Shown one piece after another: positions 11,119 to 23,342 of a DNA stretch of 64,000 bases. Origin of the DNA: Lantana camara (Eukaryota > Streptophyta > Magnoliopsida > Lamiales > Verbenaceae); NCBI GenBank assembly GCA_037501455.1, contig CM074863.1, positions 56,215,501 to 56,279,500 on the forward strand. Reading direction: 5' to 3'. The notes beneath the pieces are model-generated. The model made no database searches. It saw only the letters and a program-made list of their open reading frames with translations, and had not been told where the DNA came from. Both the position numbers and the translations under genes were made by a program. Position 1 is the first letter of the stretch. Every line of letters starts with the position of its first letter.

Positions 11119-14100
11119 TGTAACATCCCGCGCGTTCGACTTATAAGGTACGCCACATTTTAACCTCTTTTATGTGTTTATTTATATCATTTTGTGCTTT
11201 ACTTAACCCTATTTTGAACTCTTTTAGAGTTTAGGGGCCTGCTTATAATTTTCTCTTTTTAGGAGTTTTTCGGTCACTGCTCGTTTGATCGAGATTTTGA
11301 CCATTTTGACCCCTTCAACACGTTCGGGACATTTAAACGAGTCCGTAGACTCTAAGTTTGCCCTTTTCTGGCATCGTTAGCCTTTCCTCCCCTTCGTTTT
11401 GCGCGCGAGGACCCAGGATAAAACACCCGGATCCTCATTTAACGAGTCAGAACTTCAGTAGCTCTCTGTCCTCCCTCTCCCGTGATACACGATCCTCACA
11501 CACATTCACGGTGTGTTTTCACGCACTACCCGGAACTTGCTCATTTCTCGATGGAATTCAACGAACCAATTGTCCATTTCGGAGAGCTCGACGACGCGGT
11601 CATAACCATACCAAGATCTCGACCAACCGACAAGTGATGGCGGAGATATCGCCGGATTTTAGTCGCTCAGGTGGAGGGTGGCGGAGCCGCCACTTCGCCG
11701 GCCATCTTCCGGTGACACGCGCCCCAGGCCCGACAAGAATGTTCTCCGGTGCATCTTTTGACGTTGGTGGCGCGGCCATCAGGGCGGCGGTTGGGCCGCA
11801 CGCGCAGGCAAAAGCTCGCGGCGGAGTCGCGCAACACTGTAGTGGCGGCGATTCCGCCGCTCCGATGGTCTTTTTCGACTAAGGTTAGTGTTTTCCAAGG
11901 TTGTCCGACCCCCTGAGTTCGTTTCCGGCATCGATTTCATCCAATTTTGGCCGTAGGTGGTGGTTCCGGCAATGTGGCCGGTGGCAGAAACTTCGACGGC
12001 CAACGGGGGCCTTTTTCGTCGATCTTTTGGCCTCGGGCCCTTCACGAAAGTTGTTCGGAACGACGAGAACTATTAGCCTTTCATCACGCGACTCCTGATT
12101 TGGCCATTTGGTGGCGGATCGCGGCGGTGCAATGGTGACGCTAGCTCCGGGGATTTTTCCCGGCGAATAGCTTAGGGCTTTCGAAGAGCTCGTCACGGGT
12201 AAGCCAATGCCTCTTTCGGATCTCATTTTCGTTCACCGGTTTGGACGTAATTTGATTTCGAAGATTTTGGGGGTTTTCGTATTATTGGATTTGAAATTGA
12301 AGATGATTGGCTTGGAATTTCCAGAAATTGATCGAGGAATTGGAACGAGCACGAGGAGTATTTGCACGGATGATTTTTTGAGATTTTTCCGGCACGTTCC
12401 ACCGACAGCCGAAAGGCGGCCGACCACTGTTCCGGCAGCTCCGGTGGCGGCGCTCCGGCGACCATCGGACAGCTTGTCCGCCTCGTTGTGGTGAGTCCAA
12501 CGCCCCTTTCCGTTCTTCAATCGGACACTCGATTTAATTTCTGCGAATTTATTTGTGCTTTTGTGATTTATTTGATTAATTGTACTAAATGTAATTTAAT
12601 TACGTTTTGCTTGATTTATCGATTTATATGAACTCCGATGTATACGAAATCATACATTTAATGAAATCTGATATGTGTTGATGCTTTGAATTGTAAATTG
12701 AACCCCGTTATGCCGAAATTGTATTAGTTGTTAATTGTTTAAAATGTAATTCATTCTTGTATGTTCAATAAATTAATGAATATGTATTGCTTGGTAATTG
12801 AAAATATGTAATGAATTATGAATATATGGATTTATGATTTGTTTTTGATATTAGCCTTGTTTCATGCCTACAATTTGAATATAATTATTGTTCTAGGAAT
12901 GTTTATGTAATTTTAGGAGAATATAAATTGTTATGACTTGAATTAATTCAACCTTGTCACTTGGTAAATAAATATGCTAATTTTGATTTCGTTATAAGAA
13001 GTTAATATGTCTAAGCTTGAAACTTTGAATTAAGGTTTAACCACGTAAATTGTAATTTAATTATTATGAAACTTGTGAATTCGTTATGCATTATAAAATT
13101 ATACGTAACCTTGCATAATTGTATAACTTAATATTCTTCATTTGTGCATTCTATGATTCGGTTGGAATTTGATATGTAACTTCGTGATCTTTAAATAAAA
13201 TTCGTAGCGTGGTACTATATGATTTATTTGGCTTGGTAATATGTGCAATTTTATGAAATGTGATATGTGAATTTGATTTGATTGCTTTGTAAAGGTGCAA
13301 TGTATGGATCTTTTATGCGATATATGAATTGAATAAGACTTATATGATTAAATTAGAAACCTTTGCACGTAAGAATAGTTTAATTGCACGAATATAGATT
13401 TGTTATGCAATATATGAGTTATTATGAATTTCTTTGCCTTTCGATTTTCTTTATTTACATTAATTGTGCACATGAACGTGTCCTAACATGTAATATGATA
13501 TCTCTGAACTATATAATGATTTGTTCTGTAAGTAATTAATATGAATTTGAACCCTGCTAATGTGATTGCATTTCTTAAGTGTTTGAGCATGTGCCGTGCG
13601 TCTCTGTGTGGTTGTTTGAGTCTGTCTGAGCCCTGTGTTGTGTTTTGTGTGTTCAACTGGTTTAGGTGCACCCGGGGTGGTGACTAGTGGGTCGTGCAGG
13701 ATCTGGGGTGGACCATTTGCTGTGTCTTTGGCTCTGTTTGGTACCAGGTGAGGTTTTAGGATTTTTATTTTAGTTAAAGCGACCTACAACCCTATATGCT
13801 CGTTTTCAAGCCCGCATGCGAACATATACTATATGTATATTAAATATGTGTCTTACGATATGTTATGAATTTTGTTAATTCGATTTGATATGAATCCTTA
13901 TGAAATTATACGTATGGGCGTATAAGCTTAAAATGGTTTTGCAACGAGGCTATGCTCCAAACCGTGTATCGTCAAGCAAACTATGGATTTCCCTCAGCAT
14001 ATTGTGAATTAGGAAGACACGGAGAGGTATGTGTATAGCATATGCCGAGTTGCACGGTAAGGTATGTTTCTTATGGTATGTTTCTTAAGTATGAATCATA

Positions 14101-15112
14101 TGTTTCTGGGTTTCACGAGTTAGGTATGTTTCCTTATGAATCTATTTGAATCTATACGAATCTTATAAATCTTTGGGCCCCGGAGGTGTGGGTAAGAGAG
14201 ACCCGGTGCGGCTGTTGGGGTCGCCGGTTATCACCCCTGTGCACACGCTCCTTTGAAGTACCTACGCGCGACTTTGAGGGAGATGGAGAAGGCGTGGTGC
14301 TTTGAGCCTTCGGCTGAGGCCGGAGAAGGTACGTTATGGGTTCGTGACCCCACGTATATTGAGTTGCACGATGTGGGCCCGTAACCCGCGTCCAGACTTC
14401 CGGAGAAGGTTGTAATACGGGAATATGAATCTATGAATCATATGAATTTATGAGTTTATGCTTCCTTATGAATCTTTTGAGTCTTTTGATTAAAGAGTAA
14501 GTTTGGAGACCCGTACTCGCCGGGTCTTTGAATTCTTTTGTTATGTTGATTATGAAACGGGATAGGAGAGTTTATTTTCAATATGAGATTTCTACGCTAA
14601 GTTATGAATCGGTCTGAATCTATTTGAATCCCTATGAGTTTTAATATGAATCCATATGAGTTTCTGAATCCATGAATCCTTACGAGTTTTCAAACTTAAG
14701 AAGATATGAATATATGTGTAAATATGAGCCCTTTTTGGAAAATGATTTTGGTATGCAAAACCCTACTCCCAGTTTATAATCTTTCTTTTGAAACGTGCTC
14801 TGCTCCTTATTATGTATAGTGTGTGTGAGTTCAGCCCCCTCACTCAGTCAGTGGACTGACCCTCGCCCCACCTATGTTTTAGTTTGCAGGTTCAGGTTCT
14901 TGGAGTTCTAGCTAGGCGGCTTTGTGTCTTATCTGTTGAGTCCGTGTCTGTTGAGCCTGTATCTATTTGATTAAGTTGTGAATATCTGATCTGCATCCGT
15001 TTGTAATTATGTAAGTATTATGGTATAATCTGCACAGGTTCTACCTTATGAATGCATGATATTTTGGGACAGGTTAGGACACTTGCTTGGATTAGTTGAA
15101 CCCGTTTTGATA
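11119..15112 (+). mobile_element. Element B 5' LTR, first part
   Basis: Starts tgtaacatcccgcgcg. The first 0.75 kb is closely matched by 28197-28955. A GC-rich block at about 11640-12490 resembles a gene leader and carries several overlapping frames (for example 11358-11882 and 11885-12226) with no recognised domain. After it the LTR is A+T-rich. The part from about 12833 on is closely matched by 37727-40005. Element A interrupts it after gttttgata. The open frames are treated as non-coding. Confidence 0.85.
15108..15112. repeat. Left target-site duplication of element A (tgata)
   Basis: tgata before the A LTR and tgata at 26512-26516 after it. Removing A and one copy gives the exact sequence found uninterrupted in the other B LTR near 39998-40015. 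Confidence 0.95.
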
Positions 15113-18100
15113 TGTAACGCCCCAACTTTTAGACCGTACAGGTACGACGTCACGAGTGGGTTTAGACCGAGAGTTACGTGACTTATATGCTTTTTAAATT
15201 GTAAGTGAACTATATGATTTATATGACCTTTGACTATGCTATTTAAATTCGTTTATCACATGTTTACTTGTTAATTAAATGTTTTCGTTTCCTTCTGCAC
15301 TTATTTGAATTATATGAAATCCTTGGACTCAATCGAACCTTGTTTCGGACGTCAATCGTTCCCCAACTAGAACCCGATAACCTAATTGAAGCACTTAAAT
15401 TCTTGGAGGACCAAAGTGCACATTCCCTCCTTTCTTCTCCCTTATTACACGATCCAACCCCCATTCCTTTCTCATTCTTCTTCTTCATTTTTCTCTTATA
15501 ACCACAAGACACCCAAACCCTTCTCTTCCTTCTCTCATTCGATCCATCAAGCAAGCAAGGAGGCAAGGAGATTTCTTCCACTTCCAAACAAGAATTCAAG
15601 CTCCATCCTCTTCCTTCATATTCTCCTCCAACTCTTCCAAGGTATAATGTGAATTTTGTGTATATATGTCATATAAGATAGGGTTCGAATTTCTTTGAGC
15701 TTGAAGCATGAATTTGTATGTGTTTGATGCTCTAACACTTGAACCCATGAGTTTCATGGTTGATTATTTGAATTCTTGAAGCTAGAATGTGTATATATAT
15801 TGTATGTATGTATATGTGTGAATATGTTTGTGGGTTTATGAATTTAGGTGTTTTAATTTGCCCTAAACTTGCATTTGATGTTCCTACTTGGTATACTAAA
15901 TGTTTTAAGTGATTTGGGTTGAGTTTTGAGGTGTTTTGGTGATTTTTGGTCTTCTCCCGCGTTTGTGCCCTGTTTTCTGCGTATTTTTTGCCCCTGTTCT
16001 GAATCCGCGAGGGTGGATTTGAGGCAGAAACTTTGGATCCTCCCCTGTTTTCTGACTGAGATTGTTTTGTCCCGTTTACCCTCATACGAACTCGGATTGA
16101 CCTGATATTTGAACCACGGAAACCTCTTGAAGTCTAGAAAATTCTCCAATTAGAATCAACTTGATATCGTTCCTCAATTGTGAGTTATGATTGTTTGAAA
16201 ATTGTGCCGCCACTTCACCGAACTTCGGCATTGTCCCAAACTTGAAACCTACGCCATTTTCACCTCGCTTTGAACCATGATTCGTGCCACATATCCTTGA
16301 AAACATCTATGTGTCTAGTTTCACCTCCAACAAGAAAAACTTAATTCCAATTTGTCAAACTGAAGATATACCCATTTTTCTACAGCTTGCGCATTTCCGA
16401 AAATTGTCAACTTTTCCTAACATTTGCTAAACTTTGCCAAAACTCGTTCTGTCGCCTTCCTTGCACTTCCTTGACCCCTTATGTGACTTATATACATTAT
16501 ATACATACCTAATTGATCCATATGCATTGTTAACATGTATTGTAATATATTATGAATTGAATGATTAAAACATGTATGTGTCTAAATGGCTTTATTGGTG
16601 TGTATGAACATGAATCACATCAACTCATGACATCTTATGATCTATTGTATATTGAAACATGACATAGCATTTCACGAACACCTCATGTTAATGCCGTGCG
16701 TCCTAATTGGTTTCATATTGAGTCGTTTCTCACGAGTACACATTATGTCTTTCTCTTGTACAGTTCATCTCCAGGGTGGAGATATCGTGATCGATAGGCT
16801 CACGGCCTAGCTTGTATCCTTGTATCGTCATCTTCCAGGTGAGGGTGTTTTTGTTCTAGTTATGTATAAAACCCTATAACCCTTATGTAACAAGTTTTGG
16901 CCTAAAACCTTATGTATATATATGTTATCTTTACAAAGTGGAGTCATTGAGTAAATTCTTCTGAAATTATACGTACGGGTGTATATAAGCTTAAAATGGT
17001 TTTGCAACGAGGCTATGCTCCAAACCGTGTGTCTTCATGCTAGCTACGGATTAGGATGACATAGAGAGGTACGTGTATAGCATATGCCGAGTTGCACGGT
17101 AAGGTATGTTCTTCTTATAGTATGTATCCTAAGTATGAAGCAAATGTTTTGGCGAGAAATGTATGAATGAATTCACAATGGGGCCCAGAGACTTGGTGTT
17201 AGAGGCTATCCGGGGAGGCATGGGCCGACGGTGATCCCTTTCACTAGTTCCAATTATATTAACGGCGTAACCGGACCTCGTTAGGAGTTAGCGAGGAATG
17301 GACGCTGAGTGCCACTAGGGGAGTCATGAAACCCTTTTGGTCCATGCATGGATGGTTCGGGCCGATCACCCGGCCATCACCCGGAGGAAGAAGGTTGGAA
17401 CTTATTTTATGATTATGATTATGTTATGATTCTTATGCACCGTGCGGGAAGGCCGAGACACGGATTGCCCAAATGACTATGTCTTATGTTATGTTGTATG
17501 ACTTGTGTGTATTATATATATTGCATGATCACGTATTCAATGTATTAATGATATTTGTGGTACACGGTCGGAGTTTGGTTGGAGATTATGCATGCTCACT
17601 CGCCAAGCCATTATGTTTATGTATGAATTATGAACTTAATGAATTTAATATGAATTAGTCGTAAAACCCGAGCATTGCTTAGTCCTTTTATTGCCCTCGT
17701 GGGAAATAATAAATAAAAGTTTGCTTGGGATTTATGACCTGCATGTGCATGTTTTTATATATATGTATAGCTCTTGCTCACTCAGTCTTCTAGAGACTGA
17801 CCCCTCTTTCCCACTTCTCAGTTCTTGCAGGTTTTGGCTAGGCGGGAGTCGAGTCATTGCATTCTTGATCGAGTCACACTTGTACACTCGAGTCATATTT
17901 CATATTGATATGTTATAATTGTATCTCCTGACGTAATTGGGCCTTTGTGCCAACTATGATTCATTGTTGATTATTGATTCGGGATAGGTTGCATGTTTAG
18001 CTGAACCCGTTGTTAGGATGCATGATGGATTTAAATTATGTATTGGAATTGTTGGACTTGTAGTAATTGTTGAAAAGTATGAATTATATGTTATTGCTTC

Positions 18101-18280
18101 CGCATTGCACATTTGGTTTTTCTTGAGTTATTTGGTATGGGGTTAGATTCCGCCTAGCAAGGTTGTTTTTATTTTGTCTCCCGTTCGCTATGAGTCCGGT
18201 TCATGCTTGGAATATCCATTTCATGTGTGGACTAGACTCATAGTGCGGGGGATGTGGCGCCTATCGTCCCGGGTGCTACA
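15113..18280 (+). mobile_element. Element A 5' LTR (3168 bp)
   Basis: Starts tgtaacgccccaactttt and ends cgggtgctaca. The first third contains a CT-rich tract (about 15410-15645) like a plant 5' UTR, followed by an exon-end-like ccaaggtataatg. Later come acceptor-like ttctcttgtacag (16751-16763) with a tctcc...ggaga stem, donor-like ttccaggtgagg, and acceptor-like cacttctcag near 17820. Frames such as 15386-15652 and 15853-16149 are chance frames duplicated in the other LTR. The U5 side holds the agtct...agact stem, the ctaggcgg box and the ctatgagtc...gactcatag stem (18188-18243). Confidence 0.93.
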
Positions 18281-18288
18281 TCTTTAAG

Positions 18289-18300
18289 TGGTATCAGAGC
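18289..18300 (+). other. Primer-binding site of element A
   Basis: tggtatcagagc, 8 bp after the LTR; complementary to initiator tRNA-Met. Confidence 0.95.
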
Positions 18301-20102
18301 CCGGTTGCAAAACCGGGGTTCTTTGCGTCGTGTCATGTCAAGTGTAGGTCGAACGGCTTAGAAACAACGTGTTAACGTGCGCACCGCATTGATCATGAGC
18401 ATGTATTATTTGAAAGTTTGATGAATTGTATGATGAAATTTAAATTTTGTTGAATTCTGTGTTGCATTTTACATCCATACGTGTTTTGGTGTTAAATATG
18501 TGACATCTGCATTCACTAACCCGCATGCATTTATATTGAAATTGAGTTATGAATTGTAGGTGACTACACAACATCAAACCACGGCCAAATTTTCTCTACA
18601 ACAACCGCATGCTACAAGTAATTCTTTTGAGATATCGGTGGCTTGAAGAAGATTCCGGGGATTTAGAGGAACTCAGGTAGTTGGCGGATATTATGGCAAG
18701 AATATGTTGGGAGTTCAAGTTTGAGATGAGGATTAAATTATGCGTGAAGATTGGCATGGATAAAGGAATGGTGTGAGTGTGTGAAATCTATAACCCATAA
18801 GATAAAAACACATGCCTACGCCACAAGCGGAGTTGATCAACCGGGTTCAAGAGGCTCGTTTAATTCGAAGGAGAAGTGAAGGAAACCTTGAAGACATCAA
18901 AATTCAAGGCTCTAATGTATAGCAAGATATAGGGAATCACACTATTGGAATTGAAGGGTTAAATCAAGATGGTTAGGGTCGAAATTAAGATTGGAAGTTA
19001 AGCTCGGGGTAAAGTCCCTTAATATCGAAATAAGAGATCAAGAATAAAGAGATGAGTCAGGATACTTTGAATTTTGAAATAAAAGTTTGGATTGATTTGA
19101 AAGAGTTAAAAAGACCGATCAATTTTGGATTCATGAAGACAACAAGTAGAGGAATCGGCCAACTAGAAACGCAACATAAAACTATGGGAAGTCAAGACAC
19201 TTGAGTTGCATTCAAGTTCGGTATTTGGAGTGGAGCGACTGAAATAGGATTATCTAATCGTAAAAGATGGTTTATTCACCTTATAAACTCACCATGAATG
19301 GAATAAGAAGGCTCTTCTCAAGGTAACAACTACGGGGAAGATTTGGATAATTTAGGATTTGGATTTGGGGAGAAATTAGAGGATCGAGAAACACGGGTAT
19401 GAAGGAGATGGGATTTAAAATAATAACTTTGGATAATAAAGTCTCACAAGAGATACAAGGGGAATAAAAGAAGCTTGGGATCGATTTTGTAAAAAATTGA
19501 AGTATCGAGATGTTCGAGTATAGAAGAATTGCAACTAAACAACAAATTCGGATTTGGGAGAGTTAGATATGGAACAACAAAGGGAAACGATAAAGAAAGG
19601 GCAAAGAGCTTTTGGAAGGAAATTATGTGCTCAAGTGTAAACAATTGGGGGATGAGCCATTCCACCAATTTAAATTCACAAGAGACAAGTCAAGGGGACT
19701 TTGATCAAGAAGAATTTGGGTTCAAAAATCATGAAATTTGGGACATGGAAATGGTTTTAACCAAATTGGGATCAGAAATGGGGGAAAAAATCAAGGGACC
19801 GGTTCCGTGGATATAGAAATTTGGTTCAAACTACAACTCGGACCTTGGGAACACACTACCTTATACAAGAGGGCTAAGGAAATCCAAAAGACCATGGTTA
19901 AACAAACCAAGATCAACTAATTCAAGAGCAAAGGACAAGGTGTCGAACTAAAGCTTATTTCTACGGTGAAAGGTACTTGCATTCATGGCACGTGCATCAT
20001 TCGCTATGTTAAATTATTTTATTTCCTTATATTTTGTTTAATTGACATAATTATTTAAGTGTGATGCATACTTTAATTGTTGAAAATGTGCTACATGCAT
20101 CG

Positions 20103-21601
20103 TGTAACGCCCCAATTTCAGGTACGCTCGACACGTGTGGGTTTCGAGCGTTAGGATTTTATTTTATTAATTTCGTTTAATTGAATTAAACGTGTTATAT
20201 TAATTCTTATAAATTGTTTTCAACATGATTACGTGAAATTATATGATATTCATTTCAAATTGAGAATTCTTGTAAGAATGGAATTCAATCGTTACGTGAA
20301 TTAATTGCCCAATTTGTATTAATTGTATGATTGTCCTTAATTGTTCATTTACATAAATTAGAGGACCAAATTACATGAAAACCTTTGAGGACTTAAATGA
20401 TCGTTTCCAAACCTTAGATACTTAATTGCATTACTTATAGAACTCAAAGGACTTGATCATAAATATTGCATATTTCCCTAAATGAAATCATTTATCGTTC
20501 CAAGTTATATTATTGTTCATTAATCAAGCGAGTAAAGCATGTTAGTGTTCACGCATCAAAGCATGCCATGTTCATGAATGCAAGCAAGTGTGTTCTCTTG
20601 GCCAGGTCCATCTTAGTGGGGGCGCTGGATTGGTTTTCGTGCCAATGATTGTCCGTCCAATCACAAGATGAACAATACCCTACCGTGTACGTATGTTCTC
20701 TTGGCCAGGTTCTCCTCAGTGAGGGCGCTGGATTGGTCTTGCCAGTGGTTGTCCGTCCAACCACAAGAAGAACAAAACCCTATCGTGTACCTAAGTTTCC
20801 CCTGGCCAGGTCCTTCTTAGTGGGGCGCTGGATTGGTTTTCGTGCCAATGATTGTCCGTCCAATCACAGGAGGAACAAACCCTATCATGTTACAAGCACG
20901 CCATGTACCGATTGCATGATTCCTATTCCATGAATGTGCTAATTGAATACACCTGCATGATTGCATGATAACGGACTTGAGTGATCACCTAATGATTAAC
21001 AAGTAAGCTAGCATGTTTATTGATTGCATGAAAATGATTAATATTGATAGTTGTATTCTTGGGCGAAGCCATGTTATTATTAAACTGTATACTTATCTTT
21101 TATAAATCTTTACCCGAGAATATAACTTGCATGATATCTGCGCTAATATATATGTAAACCCCTCACTCGGTCTTCACAGACTGACGCCTCCACCTTTCAG
21201 GTTATTGCAGGTGCGTGCTAGGCGGGAAGTAAGTTGAGTCCAGTTGTTAGAGTTGAGTCAAACACGGTGCATTACTTGATTGTTTATTTATTGTCTGAGA
21301 GATCATGTTTACATTATATGTTATTTATTTCAAGGAGATGATAATGTATTGATATATAAGTTAGAATATATTTTATTCAGTAAATGGAAATGTGATGCCC
21401 TGATAAATGAAAATATTTGCTAGTGATTGATTTATGCTTCCGCTTTATTTTGTCGCATGTATAAGTTTCCCGCCTAGCCTGTCGTCTATTGCATAGTCAC
21501 CCGTTCGCTATAGGTTGATTCATGTACGGAGTGGCCGTTTCGTAGGTGGATTGACCTATAGTGCGGGAGTGTGGTACCTCCACGTGTCAAGGGGTGCTAC
21601 A
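20103..21601 (+). mobile_element. Solo LTR G (1499 bp)
   Basis: Starts tgtaacgccccaatttcagg and ends ggggtgctaca, flanked by TSD catcg at 20098-20102 and 21602-21606. No PBS or PPT follows or precedes it, so it is a solo LTR left after recombination between two LTRs. It carries the shared U5 features, including ctataggt/acctatag stem arms at 21508-21515 and 21554-21561. Confidence 0.93.
20592..20890 (+). repeat. Three tandem repeats of about 100 bp with a conserved stem-loop
   Basis: Units start at about 20592, 20695 and 20795. Each contains a tggccagg word, a gcgctggattgg word, a stem around tccgtc, and an aaccctatcgtg-like end. Stem arms are tgattg/caatca in units 1 and 3 (20646-20663, 20849-20866) and tggttg/caacca in unit 2 (20746-20763), a compensated change. 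Located in the middle of solo LTR G. Confidence 0.85.
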
Positions 21602-23018
21602 CATCGGGCATTCATACCCGGCATGCATAGCTTGATGTTTGCTTGATAGAAAGTCTTCTTCATCTCATGCTCCGCGTGCTATAATAAACAAGTTGAGTTT
21701 GGGTCGAGAGATGAGACTTGGGATGCAAAGTAGACAAGGATATAATGGAAGACTTTGAAAAGTTTGGGAATTGAATCGAAGTTGGGGGTGAAAGGAAAGT
21801 GATTGCTATCCTAACTAATCAAATCAAGTGAACGGGGACAAGAACACCGAAAATATCACATAGTCAAGACCCTTCATTCTAAGTGAGATGATTCTTGAAG
21901 AAGTCGAAGAGTTCGGATAAAGAAGTGCTGACTCAAGATAATAAACAAAGGTGGATCAAATTCTTAAGGGGGAGAGCACGGCCTGGGAATAAATTTAAAT
22001 TCTAGGTCATGTCAAGGAAGTTACTTCAAGTAGGAACAACGAAGGTGCAAGGTTTAGCAAACAATAGGGCTTTACGAAAGCAATACAGAGTAAGTTCGAA
22101 AAACCTTAGAAATTGATGAAAATTAAGGTTGAGAAAATAGAGCTTTGGAGTATATTGGAAGGGATTGATATCTCCAGTAATAAAGATGCAAGCTCGAGGA
22201 TATTTAGGGATTTATCTAATGGAAGGGAAAATATGAAAGATGGTCGCTTACGCCGACCCCTAACAATAAGAGATGTAAGAACTCAATCTTCCAAGACTTA
22301 AAAGGGTTGAATTTGGAACAATGGGCATTGGATGTCGAAGATATTGAGACAATGAAGAACGAAGAGAAAATAGAGTAAGGAATGTCGGATCAAATTGGTC
22401 TATTCCATAGAGGTGATCCCGAGAGTTAATCCGATCAAGTCTTAAAGCTGAAATATTTGAAGAAGTAAGGTACAACATGCATGAAGGAAATTACCGGTTC
22501 GTCAATCATTTTTCATGATGAGTCGGTGACACCTCTAGGATTGGAAACCATAATTCGAACTAATGGTGGGTTAACTCGAGCTTCTGAGTTCGTCAAATAT
22601 AATTCATTAGGAACGGGTTGATTGGATTATGGTCGAGGGCACCCTCCAAACTTGAGAGAAGTGATTAAGAATTGAGTCATTCAGAAGATGGAATTAATTA
22701 AGGATTGGGCATATGTCAAGGGTATAAGAAGAAGCCAAGGAACAATTTAATCATAGGAGAAAGATTTCACACAAGCAACGAGATCATTATCATCAGTTCT
22801 AGTGCTTCGGTGAACGGTACATCGAACATTCATGACATATGCATACATGCAAATTTAATTTGAATAATTTCGTGATACTATATATGCTTTGATTGTTTGT
22901 TGTATTAACTGCTCTTGTATGAACGATACTTGATTTACTTAATGTTTCTTACCTGACCTTTTTGTGGTAAATTCGTGCTTGCTTATTTACCTTTTTCTTG
23001 GGTTGTTATGTTGTTGTT

Positions 23019-23122
23019 GAGAGATGGGGTTCTCTCGTTGTTGTTTGACAGACGGGGTTCTCTCGTTGTTTCTTGTGAGAGACGGGGTTCTCTCCTTCTT
23101 GTTCGAAAGACGGGGTTCTTTC
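23019..23122 (+). repeat. Hairpin array of element A (4 units)
   Basis: Units gagagatggggttctctc (23019), gacagacggggttctctc (23047), gagagacggggttctctc (23077) and gaaagacggggttctttc (23105), spaced about 28-30 bp. In the last unit both arms changed together. Homologous arrays occur in B, C and H. Confidence 0.85.
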
Positions 23123-23306
23123 ATTACTTGCTACATGCTTAGACTTTCGAGTGCTTAGGTTTCGGTGAGTTAAGGGTCGTGACTTAACGGCAATTGAAGA
23201 CCCCTTGTTGTTTGAAGACCTTTTTCAAACTAATTCCTGACGGGGAGTTGCTAACCCGCATGGGATGAACACGGGAAAGTTGCTTAGAAGTTTAACCCGA
23301 GGCAGT

Positions 23307-23341
23307 GGACCTGAGGACAGGTCCTTCTTAAGGGGGAGAGG
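23307..23341 (+). other. Palindromic stem and polypurine tract of element A
   Basis: ggacctgaggacaggtcc (23307-23324) has 6-bp perfect arms. It is followed by the PPT aagggggagagg (23330-23341), directly before the 3' LTR. Identical arrangements precede the 3' LTRs of B and C. Confidence 0.9.
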
Positions 23342-23342
23342 T

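Larger units (their letters stand above)
18281..23342 (+). mobile_element. Element A internal region (non-coding, split by solo LTR G)
   Basis: Purine-rich and A+T-rich sequence with stop codons in all frames; the longest frame (19529-19816, 95 residues) has no recognised motif. It carries two copies of the conserved ggcacgtgcat-type box (about 19961-20000 and 22808-22850), a hairpin array at 23019-23122, a palindromic stem at 23307-23324 and the PPT. Length and emptiness fit a LARD. Confidence 0.85.

Noticed and set aside
11358..12520. A gene in the GC-rich part of the B LTR
   Set aside because: The equivalent frames are not preserved in the 3' LTR copy (28197-28955), and frames exist on both strands.
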